Assembly (NCBI GenBank): GCA_903901015.1
Contig: CAIUPH010000092.1
Location: 25,522-89,521, forward strand
Source: Candidatus Bathyarchaeota archaeon
GTDB lineage: Archaea > Thermoproteota > Bathyarchaeia > Bathyarchaeales > Bathycorpusculaceae
Length of the DNA stretch: 64,000 bases
Reading direction: 5' to 3'
This document shows, piece after piece, positions 27,097 to 35,686 of the stretch; within the stretch, counting starts at the first letter, position 1, and each line of letters starts with the position of its first letter. The notes below the pieces were generated by a model, which was not told where the DNA came from, searched no databases, and saw only the letters and a list, made by a program, of their open reading frames with translations. Both the position numbers and the translations under genes were made by a program.

Positions 27097-28302
27097 TTGA
27101 AGCCGTTTAGCTTTGTCCACGCTGCAGACCTGCATCTGGGTTATTCGCAGTATGGTTTAGAAGCTAGAAGGCAAGACTTCGACGACGCATTCAAAGAACT
27201 CGTGGATAGAACAATCGAGTTGAAACCTGACTTCATGATTATCGCAGGCGACCTTTTCCATCAAGCAAGACCATCCAACCACACGTTGGAGAACACGATC
27301 CGCAGCTTCAAACGCCTAAAAGACGCAGGCATCCCAGTCTTAACTGTGGACGGCTCACACGACTCCGCTCCCAACACCATCACGAGCACAATCCTCTATC
27401 CGCTCGACAGCGCTGGATTAATCATTCACCTGCCAAGACATCAGGGCGCATGCTGGAGTAAACCTGACTGTTGCTACGTCTACGGCATCCCAACCTACCA
27501 CAACCGCCATAAAACCCAGGAGGCACTGCCCAAATTCATGGAGGAAAACCAGCCGACACCAAAAACGGGCATCGCCAACATCTTTGTTTTCCACGGCGCA
27601 TTGGATTTGCCCGCTGTCAAGGGGCCTTTTGAAGCGGAAATCTTGCCTGACGAGTTGCCAGGAGGCTTTTGCTATTACGCTGCGGGGCATGTGCATCAAC
27701 GGTACCTTGGCAAGTTTAAAGACGGCATCTTAGCCTACAGTGGCTGCACAGAAACGGTTAGTTACGGTGAAGCAAAGTACTCCAAAGGATTCTACCATGT
27801 CAAGGTGAACGAGAAAGGAGAAGTTCAGCCAGAACTGATAGAATTGTCTTCGCCGCGCAAATTCGTTATTCTCGATGAGCAAGATTTTTCTGGCATGCAA
27901 TCAGCCAAAATCACAGAGTTAGCCGCTCAAATGGTGAAGGATGCCGAGCAAGAGGGCGCGGTGATTATTCCAGTTTTGAAGGGAACACTGCCAACAGAAG
28001 CCAACCGAACAGAAATCGACGTGGCAAGAATCAGGAATGCGGCTCCAAAAGCCCTGCTCGTCCACCCTGTTGTGCTGCTTAAGGAAACTGCGGTTTCAGA
28101 CGAAATCGTGCGCTCCATCTTTGAAGGCGGATTCAAAGACCTTAAAACCAAAGCCTTCGAATATTTTGTGCAAATCTTCTCAGACCGCTATGGCAAAGAA
28201 GACGCTGAAAGAATCGCCAAAGACGCACTCAGCCTAATCGAACCCTTAACTCGAAAGCAAGATGAGAAAGTTAAGCAATCAATCGAGGAGCTGGTAAAAT
28301 GA
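27097..28302 (+). CDS. mre11: DNA double-strand break repair nuclease Mre11
   Basis: Calcineurin-like nuclease, 401 residues, that works with Rad50 in end resection. Metal-site motifs are HAADLHLG (D11, H13), IIAGDLFHQA, DGSHDSAPN (where most homologues have GNHD; the histidine is kept), a histidine in VFHGAL and GHVHQRY. The capping domain and the helical C-terminus that clamps the Rad50 coiled coil follow. The start is TTG at 27097, about 14 bases after GGGAG. Coupled to rad50 by a four-base overlap. Confidence 0.92.
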   Translation: MKPFSFVHAADLHLGYSQYGLEARRQDFDDAFKELVDRTIELKPDFMIIAGDLFHQARPSNHTLENTIRSFKRLKDAGIPVLTVDGSHDSAPNTITSTILYPLDSAGLIIHLPRHQGACWSKPDCCYVYGIPTYHNRHKTQEALPKFMEENQPTPKTGIANIFVFHGALDLPAVKGPFEAEILPDELPGGFCYYAAGHVHQRYLGKFKDGILAYSGCTETVSYGEAKYSKGFYHVKVNEKGEVQPELIELSSPRKFVILDEQDFSGMQSAKITELAAQMVKDAEQEGAVIIPVLKGTLPTEANRTEIDVARIRNAAPKALLVHPVVLLKETAVSDEIVRSIFEGGFKDLKTKAFEYFVQIFSDRYGKEDAERIAKDALSLIEPLTRKQDEKVKQSIEELVK

Positions 28303-30386
28303 AAATAGAAATCGTCCAGCTTGAAAACATCCGTAGCCACACCAAATCCACTGTGCCCTTTACTCATGGGTTCAACTGTTTAGTTGGCGGCGTGGGCTGC
28401 GGTAAATCCAGCGTCATGTACGCGGTTGATTTTGCCCTGTTCGGCGGTTCAGTTGGCAGAAGCTTCGAGTATCTGCTTCGGGAAGGCGCAGACACAGGAA
28501 AAGTCACGATTCAATTTACCCATAACGGCAGAACCTACAAGCTTACAAGAGGATTAAAACGTAAGGGCAAGAGCATCAACCAAGACATTGAACAACTCAA
28601 ACTCTACGAAGATGAAACACTCGTTGCCAGCATGAAAATTGATGCTATCGCCGAACAGCTAAAAGCCATAACGGGCTTGGACAAGGACCTCTATAGCGAA
28701 ATCGTCTGGTTTAGGCAAGAACACCTCAAGGAACTGCTGGATGCTAAACCACGCGATAGGCAAACACGCCTAGACGAATTGTTCGGATTGTCTGATTATG
28801 AGGTGGCTTGGAACAGCATTGCCCAGTACAAACGGGACTACGAGAATGAGCTGTCTTTTTTCCAGAAAGACCCCGATGTTAACGGCTTAGAAAAACTCAG
28901 CAACGAATACAACAGGGCAAGCGAAGAATTCACGCTAATAGAGTTGGATTTGGAGAATTCAGCCCAGAAGCTCGCAGTCGCAAAAAGAGCGTTGGATGAA
29001 GCAAACACGAAACTCAAACAGTTGGAAGAGAAAAAACTCGCCGTGGAAGAACTCAAACGCAAAGAAGCACGGTTAAACGCCAACATAACCAACATGACAG
29101 CAACTGTGGCTTCTCTTAACCAACGTATTGAAGGCAAAAAAAGCATCGTTGATAACCTGCGTCAACGGCAAACCTCGCTGGATTCTCAGACGAAAGCTTG
29201 CCTGGGTAAGCTTGAGCAAGTGGGACTTCCCTCTAATCAGTCCGTGGAGCAGTTGGGTTCCTGTTTAGCGGGTTTTGACGATAGAATCAGCAGTTTGAAA
29301 GCCGAACAAGAAGCCACTATGCGCAGCATGCAGACTGACCAGAAAAGAGCAGGGTCGCTCGCTGAAGAAAGCAAGTGCCCGCTGTGTATTCAGCCTTTAA
29401 CGGGTGAATATAAAACCAGTCTACTTGAAAGGATAAAGCAGGAGAACACTGAACGGGAAAAAACAGTTAACCAACTTCGAATAGAAGTTGCTAATCTCCA
29501 AAAAACCAAGGCAATTGCCTCAGAAGCTTATTCTAATTTACAAACCTGTGTTACCCGCAGCGCCGATTTGAAAGCAAGAATAACTGAAGAAGAAATCAAC
29601 CTCACCAGCTTTTCAAGTGAATCTGAGGAGAAACAGAAGCTGGATGGCGACTTGCGGTTGCAGTTGGAGGAAGTGCAGGTTGAGATCGGCAAATTTAACC
29701 TCTCAGACGTTGAAGCAGCCCGAATGCATCGGGAGCAGACGTTTAAGCAGTATTACGTTGTGGAATCCGATTTACGCACTAAGGAGAACCGCAAAAAAGA
29801 CCTTGGCTACCGTTTAGACGACACTAAAGAACGCATTAACCTTGCACAAGAAAAACTGGCGCGCATGGAAAAAATCCGCAGAACCGTCGAAGTTCTGGGC
29901 GCTATCCGAGATGCTTACCGCAGCATTCAGCCTAAACTTAGAAGCGAGTTTGTTAAGGTTCTGCGCAACTTTGTTCAGCAAGTCCTCGATGGCTTGGTGG
30001 GCGGAGAAACACCAACGTTGAACGTGGTTATAGATGAAACTTATACTCCGTATGTGAAAAGCGATACGGGAGTAGACCGCGAAGTAGGTAACCTCTCGGG
30101 TGGGGAACGGACGCTTTTGGCGTTTGCCTACCGTCTGGGCTTGGGACAGTTGATTATGCAGTCAAGGACGGGTCACGGCTTGGGTATGCTGATGCTCGAT
30201 GAACCCACAGAGAACTTGGGAAGCGAAGACGGCAGCATAGAGCGGTTGGCGGAAGCCATCAGCCGATTCAAAGCTATCGAACAGATCATCGCGGTAACGC
30301 ATAGCGAGGCGTTCGCGGCAAAAGCTGACCACGTTGTCACTCTTGAAAAAGAGGCGGGCGTAAGTAAAATCTCTATCGAACGCTGA
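28299..30386 (+). CDS. rad50: DNA double-strand break repair ATPase Rad50
   Basis: SMC-like ATPase of 695 residues. N-terminal lobe: Walker A GGVGCGKSS (about 32-40) and the Q-loop region in WFRQEHLKELLDAKPRDRQTRLDELFGLSDYE. Long antiparallel coiled coil on both sides of a zinc hook, CPLC, at C360-C363. C-terminal lobe: signature LSGGERTLLAFAYRLGLGQ and Walker B MLMLDEPTENLGSEDG. The arms are short (about 150-170 residues each), which makes this a compact Rad50. It tethers DNA ends through hook dimers and drives Mre11. Confidence 0.94.
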   Translation: MKIEIVQLENIRSHTKSTVPFTHGFNCLVGGVGCGKSSVMYAVDFALFGGSVGRSFEYLLREGADTGKVTIQFTHNGRTYKLTRGLKRKGKSINQDIEQLKLYEDETLVASMKIDAIAEQLKAITGLDKDLYSEIVWFRQEHLKELLDAKPRDRQTRLDELFGLSDYEVAWNSIAQYKRDYENELSFFQKDPDVNGLEKLSNEYNRASEEFTLIELDLENSAQKLAVAKRALDEANTKLKQLEEKKLAVEELKRKEARLNANITNMTATVASLNQRIEGKKSIVDNLRQRQTSLDSQTKACLGKLEQVGLPSNQSVEQLGSCLAGFDDRISSLKAEQEATMRSMQTDQKRAGSLAEESKCPLCIQPLTGEYKTSLLERIKQENTEREKTVNQLRIEVANLQKTKAIASEAYSNLQTCVTRSADLKARITEEEINLTSFSSESEEKQKLDGDLRLQLEEVQVEIGKFNLSDVEAARMHREQTFKQYYVVESDLRTKENRKKDLGYRLDDTKERINLAQEKLARMEKIRRTVEVLGAIRDAYRSIQPKLRSEFVKVLRNFVQQVLDGLVGGETPTLNVVIDETYTPYVKSDTGVDREVGNLSGGERTLLAFAYRLGLGQLIMQSRTGHGLGMLMLDEPTENLGSEDGSIERLAEAISRFKAIEQIIAVTHSEAFAAKADHVVTLEKEAGVSKISIER

Positions 30387-30423
30387 AAACTCAGGCGCGC
30401 ATATTAATGTTTGCAATTATTTT

Positions 30424-30443
30424 AAAACAGGATACACTGTTTT
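30424..30443. other. Small inverted repeat downstream of rad50
   Basis: AAAACAG-GATACA-CTGTTTT, perfect 7-base arms 38 bases after the rad50 stop. May be an RNA hairpin at the transcript end or an operator for the next gene; no T run follows directly. Confidence 0.3.
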
Positions 30444-30604
30444 GAAAATAGACAATTCTGCTACAACGACTTCCATCGTTGTGTATAGAGAGTCACATCT
30501 GAAACAGTAAAATAAACATAATTTGCTATGAGCCATATTAGCGCTTGGAAAAGCTTATAAGAAGTTTATGCCTAAAGAGAAAGTCAGAAATTCGGTGACT
30601 TAAA

Positions 30605-31132
30605 TTGAACAAAAAGACAATGTATATTATCGTTGCGGTTTTAGTCGTCGTCATCATCATTGCCGGCGCAGCAGCATACGTACTCAGCACAAACAATGGC
30701 GGATCATCAAACAATACATCACCAACACCCACTCCAGCTCCAGCATCAGTTGTTAATGCATCAACTTTACAATTCGTCGTTAACGAAACTACCAACGGTG
30801 CCAATGTTACTTACGATTTCACAGCCAAGAACGTGAACACTACAACACTTGTGCTAAGAGTCGATATACCCGGAGGTTCAAGCGGCAACTACAGCTATAT
30901 TCTCGATGTATCTCAACAAAAATCGTGGCTCAGCACTGACAATGGCGTAACATGGACAGCAAGCGTTTACAACACAGACTGGGAAACATTCGGTCTAAAA
31001 TGGTACAACTATTCCAATGCACTGGTCATGTGGAATGGCGTTGATCAAACCTACACTTACGATGCATCGACCCTCATCTACTGCATAGCTGTCAATCCAA
31101 CTCTTCCTGCTTCGGAATTTGCAACAAGTTAA
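30605..31132 (+). CDS. Membrane-anchored surface protein, 175 residues
   Basis: The N-terminus is a single membrane helix (MYIIVAVLVVVIIIAGAAAYVL) after a basic KK. A Ser/Thr/Pro/Asn-rich linker follows (SPTPTPAPA), then a beta-rich domain of about 120 residues with several N-x-S/T sequons facing outside. No enzyme motif is seen. It may be a small S-layer-associated or pilin-like protein. TTG at 30605 is preceded by GGTGA; a TATA-like GCTTATAAG is near 30551. Confidence 0.65.
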   Translation: MNKKTMYIIVAVLVVVIIIAGAAAYVLSTNNGGSSNNTSPTPTPAPASVVNASTLQFVVNETTNGANVTYDFTAKNVNTTTLVLRVDIPGGSSGNYSYILDVSQQKSWLSTDNGVTWTASVYNTDWETFGLKWYNYSNALVMWNGVDQTYTYDASTLIYCIAVNPTLPASEFATS

Positions 31133-31246
31133 ATAACCGCGAATTGTTGGCTATCCAACCAACCCATTTTCTTTTTTTAATTTAACACTAAAGTAAAGTA
31201 AAAGAAGACGCTTTGTACCACATCGCAAAAATGCAGGTAGTAAACG

Positions 31247-32080
31247 TTAAGTAATTTGGGCATCTTTGACCTCGTAGATTATGCTGCCGCCGGTTTTCAT
31301 GTTGATCTGGTCGATTTCCTGTATCATGCGGTTAACCATCCTGCCCACGACAAGCACGAAAACGTTTAAGCCACGCGATGCAGCGATTGCGGCTGACCTG
31401 CCGATTCCGAATTCTATGTCTGCTTTAAGCTCCAGCTTGTTGAGAACTGCCCTTCCAACTGCACCCATCACGCCAACTCGATCAGGCTTGAATTCATCAT
31501 AGAACGCTTTGACTTTGGCTATGTCAGCTGCGCGTGAGCCGCCTTTGCGAATGCTGGGAAGTTTAACGATTAAGATTTTTCCCTGTTTAACCTTGACTTT
31601 GCCATGGAGTTCTGTTAACCCTAAGTCTTCTCCTGGTTGTGCATCCACAAGTGCTTTGCCTGTGGCTTCTGTCAATGCACTGTCTGGGGGCACAGTGTAC
31701 ATGACGCCTTCTTTCATTATCAAACCAATTTCCTGCCCCGCCTTGATGTGCTGGGTAGCTATGGCTGGCCACGCATGCTCAATTTTCAGGTTATGCTTCA
31801 CTTCGGTGACGTAGTTTTCGAGGGCGCGTACATCTTCCCGCAGTTTAGTCACGGCTTTGGGGGTTAAGCGGTAGTCGGCTCTTTCTGAGCCAGCTTCTAG
31901 AAGTCCTTCTTTGGTGAGTTTTTTGAAGTATTTGGAGATGGCTTGGATGGTTATGCCGAGTTTGTCGCTGATGTCTTTTTGTTTGATGTGGGGTTGGTTG
32001 CGCATTATTTCGAGGAGGATTTGGAATTTGGTGAATTCTCCTTTGTCGCGTAGTAGGATGGGTTGGGTTTGTTTGGGCAA
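31247..32080 (-). CDS. HTH regulator, likely metal/cobalt-responsive repressor of cbiMQO
   Basis: Protein of 277 residues. The N-terminal winged helix is FQILLEIMRNQPHIKQKDISDKLGITIQAISKYFKKLTKEGLLEAG. The C-terminal 180 residues are a conserved archaeal domain with LTEATGKALVDAQPGEDLGLTELHG, RKGGSRAADIAKVKAFYDEFKPDRVGVMGAVGRAV and GIGRSAAIAASRGLNVFVLVVGRM. That part looks like a small-molecule or cofactor sensor, not a standard NikR or ArsR domain. It is divergent from cbiM, with a perfect palindrome between them. Regulation of cobalt/nickel uptake is inference from position. TTG start at 32080. Confidence 0.7.
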   Translation of the reverse strand: MPKQTQPILLRDKGEFTKFQILLEIMRNQPHIKQKDISDKLGITIQAISKYFKKLTKEGLLEAGSERADYRLTPKAVTKLREDVRALENYVTEVKHNLKIEHAWPAIATQHIKAGQEIGLIMKEGVMYTVPPDSALTEATGKALVDAQPGEDLGLTELHGKVKVKQGKILIVKLPSIRKGGSRAADIAKVKAFYDEFKPDRVGVMGAVGRAVLNKLELKADIEFGIGRSAAIAASRGLNVFVLVVGRMVNRMIQEIDQINMKTGGSIIYEVKDAQIT

Positions 32081-32098
32081 GAGTTATTCAACCTGACA

Positions 32099-32123
32099 TT
32101 AACTTTAGTTAAACGAAAGTTAA
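32099..32123. promoter_or_regulatory. Palindromic operator candidate between regulator and cbiM
   Basis: TTAACTTT (32099-32106) and AAAGTTAA (32116-32123), perfect 8-base arms with a 9-base spacer, centred about 20 bases from the regulator start and 57 bases from the cbiM start. It overlaps the AT-rich core promoters of both genes. Confidence 0.6.
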
Positions 32124-32167
32124 TAAGTATTCGGATGGATAAACAGCACTGGAACGGGAAAAAAAAC

Positions 32168-33172
32168 ATGCACATAGCCGACGGGATCTTAACATGGCAA
32201 TGGAGCATCGCATGGTACATAGTTGCCCTGTTCTTCGTAGCCATCGGCGCAAGAAAAATAGCTCAAACCCGAAAAGCAAACCCAGCATACATGTCCATAC
32301 TAGCCCTCATGGGTGCAGCCGTCTTCGTAATATCCGTCTGGCACATCCCAGTAGCCTTCGCAGGAACAAGCTCCCACCCAAACGGCACAGCCTTAGCCGC
32401 CATAATCATCGGACCCCTCGCAACCGCAGCCATAACCAGTATAGTGCTCTTCTTCCAAGCATTCCTTGGACACGGCGGCATAACATCTCTTGGAGCCAAC
32501 CTCATCTCTCTTGGAGTCGTCGGCGGCTTCGTAGGAATCAGCATCTACATGCTTCTCAAAAAGTTGGGAGCATCAGTGTGGCTTGCAGCAGGCGTCGCTG
32601 GATTCGTCGGCGACTTATCAACTTACGCATGCACCGCACTGCAGCTTGCCGTTTCACTTAACCCCACCTCAATCGGTCAGCACTGGGAAATCTACATGCT
32701 CGGCTACTTGCCCACTCAGATTCCCTTGGCGATTTTGGAGTTTGCATTCACAGCAGCCGCCGTCCAATACATCCAAGTTCATCGTCCTGAAATTCTCACA
32801 TGGTGGAGAGGCATCCCCGCGATTGCTGGTGCACCTACAGTTTCATCAAAACCTTCAGAACCCAAACTCTCAAACCCTAAACGCCACAGAATTGATAGAT
32901 TCACCAAATACGTTCTCATAACCATGACTTTAATGGTCGCTATAATGCTCGTCAGCACCTATGTTGGCGTGAACGTTTTCGGGGGCAAAATGGGCGGCAC
33001 AGACTCTTCGGTTGCCAGCGGAGGATTCAGTTTCCTCACTCACTATACCATGGTTGACGAGTATGTTGTGTTCACGATTGGGGGAGCTGCAGGCGGATTG
33101 GTTGTAGGTTACCTTCTACCGTCAGTATTTGGGCAACTGTCGAAGCGCAAGGAGGAAAAGCAGACTGTTTGA
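32168..33172 (+). CDS. cbiM: Cobalt/nickel ECF transporter substrate-binding component CbiM (MN fusion-like)
   Basis: Membrane protein of 334 residues that captures the metal ion. The start is fixed by the canonical MHIADGI N-terminus, whose amino group and His2 bind Co/Ni; a longer reading from 32063 runs through the promoter. Residues 1-225 are the seven-helix CbiM domain with GHGGITSLGANLISLGVVGGF. The extra C-terminal 80 residues hold two more helices flanking an external loop (GGKMGGTDSSVASGGF), as expected for a fused small N subunit (CbiN/NikN). No separate cbiN is present. Confidence 0.93.
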   Translation: MHIADGILTWQWSIAWYIVALFFVAIGARKIAQTRKANPAYMSILALMGAAVFVISVWHIPVAFAGTSSHPNGTALAAIIIGPLATAAITSIVLFFQAFLGHGGITSLGANLISLGVVGGFVGISIYMLLKKLGASVWLAAGVAGFVGDLSTYACTALQLAVSLNPTSIGQHWEIYMLGYLPTQIPLAILEFAFTAAAVQYIQVHRPEILTWWRGIPAIAGAPTVSSKPSEPKLSNPKRHRIDRFTKYVLITMTLMVAIMLVSTYVGVNVFGGKMGGTDSSVASGGFSFLTHYTMVDEYVVFTIGGAAGGLVVGYLLPSVFGQLSKRKEEKQTV

Positions 33173-34088
33173 GTGGCTGCAGGGCGACCCCGTAAACGGC
33201 ATTCTCATGACGCTGGCGTTCTTCAGTTTCCTAATAATCGGCAGAAACCTGAAACTGTGGCAGATGAACAAACGTGGGAAAAGTGCTCAAATGCAGGCAG
33301 AAGTTGAAGAAGGCAAATCGTCTCTTGCCGAAGAACCCAAAACTGGTTCTGTGCTGCATCGGTTTGATGCACGAATTAAATTTATCTGCGCCATCGTCGC
33401 GGTTTTCGGAGCCGTGGCACTAACCCATTCAGAATTTGCAGTTATCCCGATTATCGTTTGCGTGGTTCTGGTCATTTTCGCTCGGGCATCGTTGAAAAGC
33501 TACTTTAAGAGGCTTCTGTACCCGCTCTCCATCGCTTTAGTCGTGGCAGTCGTGCAACTGTTCACGGGCACAACTGTTGTGGCGACAATCCCGTACTTAG
33601 GCTGGCATATCTACTCGCAAGGTATCGCCTTCGCCATCCTCATCTTCGCCAGGGTCTTAGCCGCCGCATCAATCCTCAACCTGCTCATAACCATAACGCC
33701 CATGGAAACCCTGATGGATTCACTATCGTGGTTCCGCGTACCCTCGGTCATCTTGGACACGATGATGCTGATGTACAGGTACATCTCAGTGGTTTCTGAG
33801 GAAAAAGCCCGAATCTACAAGGCACAGGAATCTCGATGCGGCTACACCAAATCCGTCAGCGTGGTCCGCAAACTCGGCAATTACGGCACCGTCGGCGGTA
33901 TGTTGCTGGTGAAATCGTTTGACCGAGCCTTAAAAGTCGGTGACGCTATGGTTTCCCGCGGCTACACAGGCACAAGCAGCCTCTTTAGCTACAGCACAAA
34001 GAAAATGGCGAAAAAAGACATAGCCATCGGCGTGATTGTGGTTTTAGCGGTGGTTGCGCTGTTGTTGGCGGACCTTGGAATAATTTAA
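33129..34088 (+). CDS. cbiQ: ECF transporter transmembrane component CbiQ
   Basis: Energy-coupling T component, up to 319 residues: LHRFDARIKFICAIVAVFGAVAL at the start of the core and, in the cytosolic coupling helices, the family ESRCGYTKS-type motif and AMVSRGYTG. It has about six membrane helices. The start is uncertain. TTG 33129 overlaps cbiM by 44 bases. GGAGG at 33151-33155 points to CTG at 33165 or no standard codon, and the next ATG is 33207. The segment before the core (GILMTLAFFSFLIIGRNLKLW) adds one unusual N-terminal membrane helix. Confidence 0.88.
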   Translation: MGNCRSARRKSRLFEWLQGDPVNGILMTLAFFSFLIIGRNLKLWQMNKRGKSAQMQAEVEEGKSSLAEEPKTGSVLHRFDARIKFICAIVAVFGAVALTHSEFAVIPIIVCVVLVIFARASLKSYFKRLLYPLSIALVVAVVQLFTGTTVVATIPYLGWHIYSQGIAFAILIFARVLAAASILNLLITITPMETLMDSLSWFRVPSVILDTMMLMYRYISVVSEEKARIYKAQESRCGYTKSVSVVRKLGNYGTVGGMLLVKSFDRALKVGDAMVSRGYTGTSSLFSYSTKKMAKKDIAIGVIVVLAVVALLLADLGII

Positions 34089-34101
34089 AGGAGAAAAAAG
34101 G

Positions 34102-34944
34102 ATGAAAGCAATCGAAACAATCAACCTCTCACACACCTACCCAGACGGCACTAAAGCCATCGGAAACATCAACTTCAACGTGGAAAAAGGAAAAAACATC
34201 GCAATCCTCGGACCCAACGGCGCCGGCAAATCCACCCTGCTACACCACTTCAACGGTTTATTGATGCCGACGAGCGGAAAAGTCAACGTACTCGGACAAG
34301 AAGTAACTAAACAGAACCTTGATGAAATCCGCCAAAAAGTCGGCTTAGTCTTTCAGGATCCCGACGACCAACTCTTCGCCCGATCCGTCGCCCTCGACAT
34401 CGCCTTCGGACCAACCAACCTCAAACTTTCCAAAGCGGAGATTGCGCAACGCGTAAACTGGGCGATAGAAGTCACTGACCTCAAAGGCTTGGAGAACAAG
34501 TCGCCGTCGAACCTCAGCGGGGGACAGAAAAGGCGCGCTTCCATAGCGGGGGTTTTGGCGATGAAACCCGAAATCATAATACTTGACGAGCCCATGTCGA
34601 ACCTTGACCCGAAAACATCCAGCAAAGTCCTGAAACTGCTCATGCAGCTAAACAAAGAGCTGGGCTTAACATTGATTATAGCGACGCATGACGTGGATTT
34701 AGTGCCATTGTTCGCCGATGAAATCTGCATTCTAAACAAAGGGCAAATCCTGATGCAGGGGCCGCCTCAGGAAATCTTTAGTCAAGCCGAACTTTTGCGC
34801 AGCGTGGACCTTCGCCTGCCCAGAATCACGCACCTGTTTGAAATCCTAAACAAAGAAGACAGCCTTCGAGGCGACAAGCAGTATCCGCTTACGATTGGGG
34901 AAGCCAGAAGAGAAATACTTGAGATGTTGGAGAACAAGAAATAG
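34102..34944 (+). CDS. cbiO: ECF transporter ATPase CbiO
   Basis: ABC ATPase, 280 residues, energising CbiM/CbiQ. Walker A ILGPNGAGKSTLLHHFNG, Q-loop VGLVFQDPDDQLFA, signature NLSGGQKRRASIAGVLAM, Walker B IIILDEPMSNLDP and H-loop ATHDVDLV. The VFQDPDDQLF Q-loop and the C-terminal extension are typical of ECF ATPases. ATG at 34102 is preceded by AAAGGAGAAAAAAGG. Cytosolic face of the membrane. Confidence 0.96.
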   Translation: MKAIETINLSHTYPDGTKAIGNINFNVEKGKNIAILGPNGAGKSTLLHHFNGLLMPTSGKVNVLGQEVTKQNLDEIRQKVGLVFQDPDDQLFARSVALDIAFGPTNLKLSKAEIAQRVNWAIEVTDLKGLENKSPSNLSGGQKRRASIAGVLAMKPEIIILDEPMSNLDPKTSSKVLKLLMQLNKELGLTLIIATHDVDLVPLFADEICILNKGQILMQGPPQEIFSQAELLRSVDLRLPRITHLFEILNKEDSLRGDKQYPLTIGEARREILEMLENKK

Positions 34945-34960
34945 TTAGTGTAAACATGCT

Positions 34961-35001
34961 GTTAACTTTTTGTTAACACAAAAGTTATATCTATTGTTAA
35001 C
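34961..35001. promoter_or_regulatory. Triple GTTAAC operator region of vapBC-2
   Basis: Three identical 6-base palindromes GTTAAC at 34961, 34972 and 34996, spaced 11 and 24 bases (about one and two helical turns). They lie on either side of the TATA-like AGTTATATCT (34983-34992), which sits about 25 bases before the antitoxin start. Likely autoregulatory operator. Confidence 0.5.
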
Positions 35002-35014
35002 AAATATGTTTATC

Positions 35015-35248
35015 ATGAGCGAAGTAATAGCCATCAGAATTCCAAGAGAACTAAAAAAAGAACTCCAACAGCTCAATCCAGACTACGCAGAAGACGTAAG
35101 GACATATCTTGAACAAATGGTGAAAAAGAAAAAACTAAAGCATGCCCTAGCTGAAGCCACACGCTTTAGAAATGAACTCTACAAAAAGACAGGCAATACC
35201 ACCCCTGCAGCAGACATAATAAGGGAAGATCGCGATCATGGCCACTGA
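35015..35248 (+). CDS. VapB-type antitoxin (second pair)
   Basis: Protein of 77 residues with a ribbon-helix-helix N-terminus (SEVIAIRIPRELKKELQQLNPDYAEDVRTYLEQMVKKKK) and a toxin-binding tail (ALAEATRFRNELYKKTG...). ATG 35015 lies about 25 bases after the TATA, consistent with a leaderless mRNA; ATG 35006 is an alternative. It overlaps the toxin gene by 11 bases. Confidence 0.82.
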   Translation: MSEVIAIRIPRELKKELQQLNPDYAEDVRTYLEQMVKKKKLKHALAEATRFRNELYKKTGNTTPAADIIREDRDHGH

Positions 35249-35660
35249 AATCGTGGTGGATTCATCGGTTATCGTGGCTCTGGTTCTGCCCGAAGAGCAT
35301 TCTAATTGGGCGCTGGGAAAATTATCAGAACACGAATACTCCCACATTCTAGAGTTTAGCTATTACGAAGTTGCTAATGCCATCAAATGCAAAACGCCGA
35401 ACAGACTAAACAACAAAGAAGCTCAAAAATCATTCACGCGGGCTCTGGGCATCATGAATCAGTTTGGGGTTCATAGTTTCGGCGAAGTGATTGTAGGTGC
35501 AATGAATTTGGCATTGGAACATAACATTGCTGTTTATGATGCTGCTTTTCTCTCGCTTGCAGATAAGTCAGATATGAAGTTACTAACACTCGATATGGAA
35601 CTCGTTAAGAAACTGGAAAAAACGAAATATTTTGATCTTATTGAATACCCCAAAAAATAG
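35238..35660 (+). CDS. VapC-type PIN ribonuclease toxin (second pair)
   Basis: PIN-domain protein of 140 residues: IVVDSSVIVALVLPEEHS (first aspartate), EFSYYEVANAIKCK (glutamate), IAVYDAAFLSLADKSDMKLLTLDMELVKK (third and fourth acidic positions). A putative RNase neutralised by the upstream antitoxin. Not closely similar to the pair at 24660-25269, so an independent acquisition. Placed between the cobalt transporter and the cobalamin operon. Confidence 0.87.
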   Translation: MATEIVVDSSVIVALVLPEEHSNWALGKLSEHEYSHILEFSYYEVANAIKCKTPNRLNNKEAQKSFTRALGIMNQFGVHSFGEVIVGAMNLALEHNIAVYDAAFLSLADKSDMKLLTLDMELVKKLEKTKYFDLIEYPKK

Positions 35661-35686
35661 TTTTTTAAAAAGAGGAAATGCATTTC

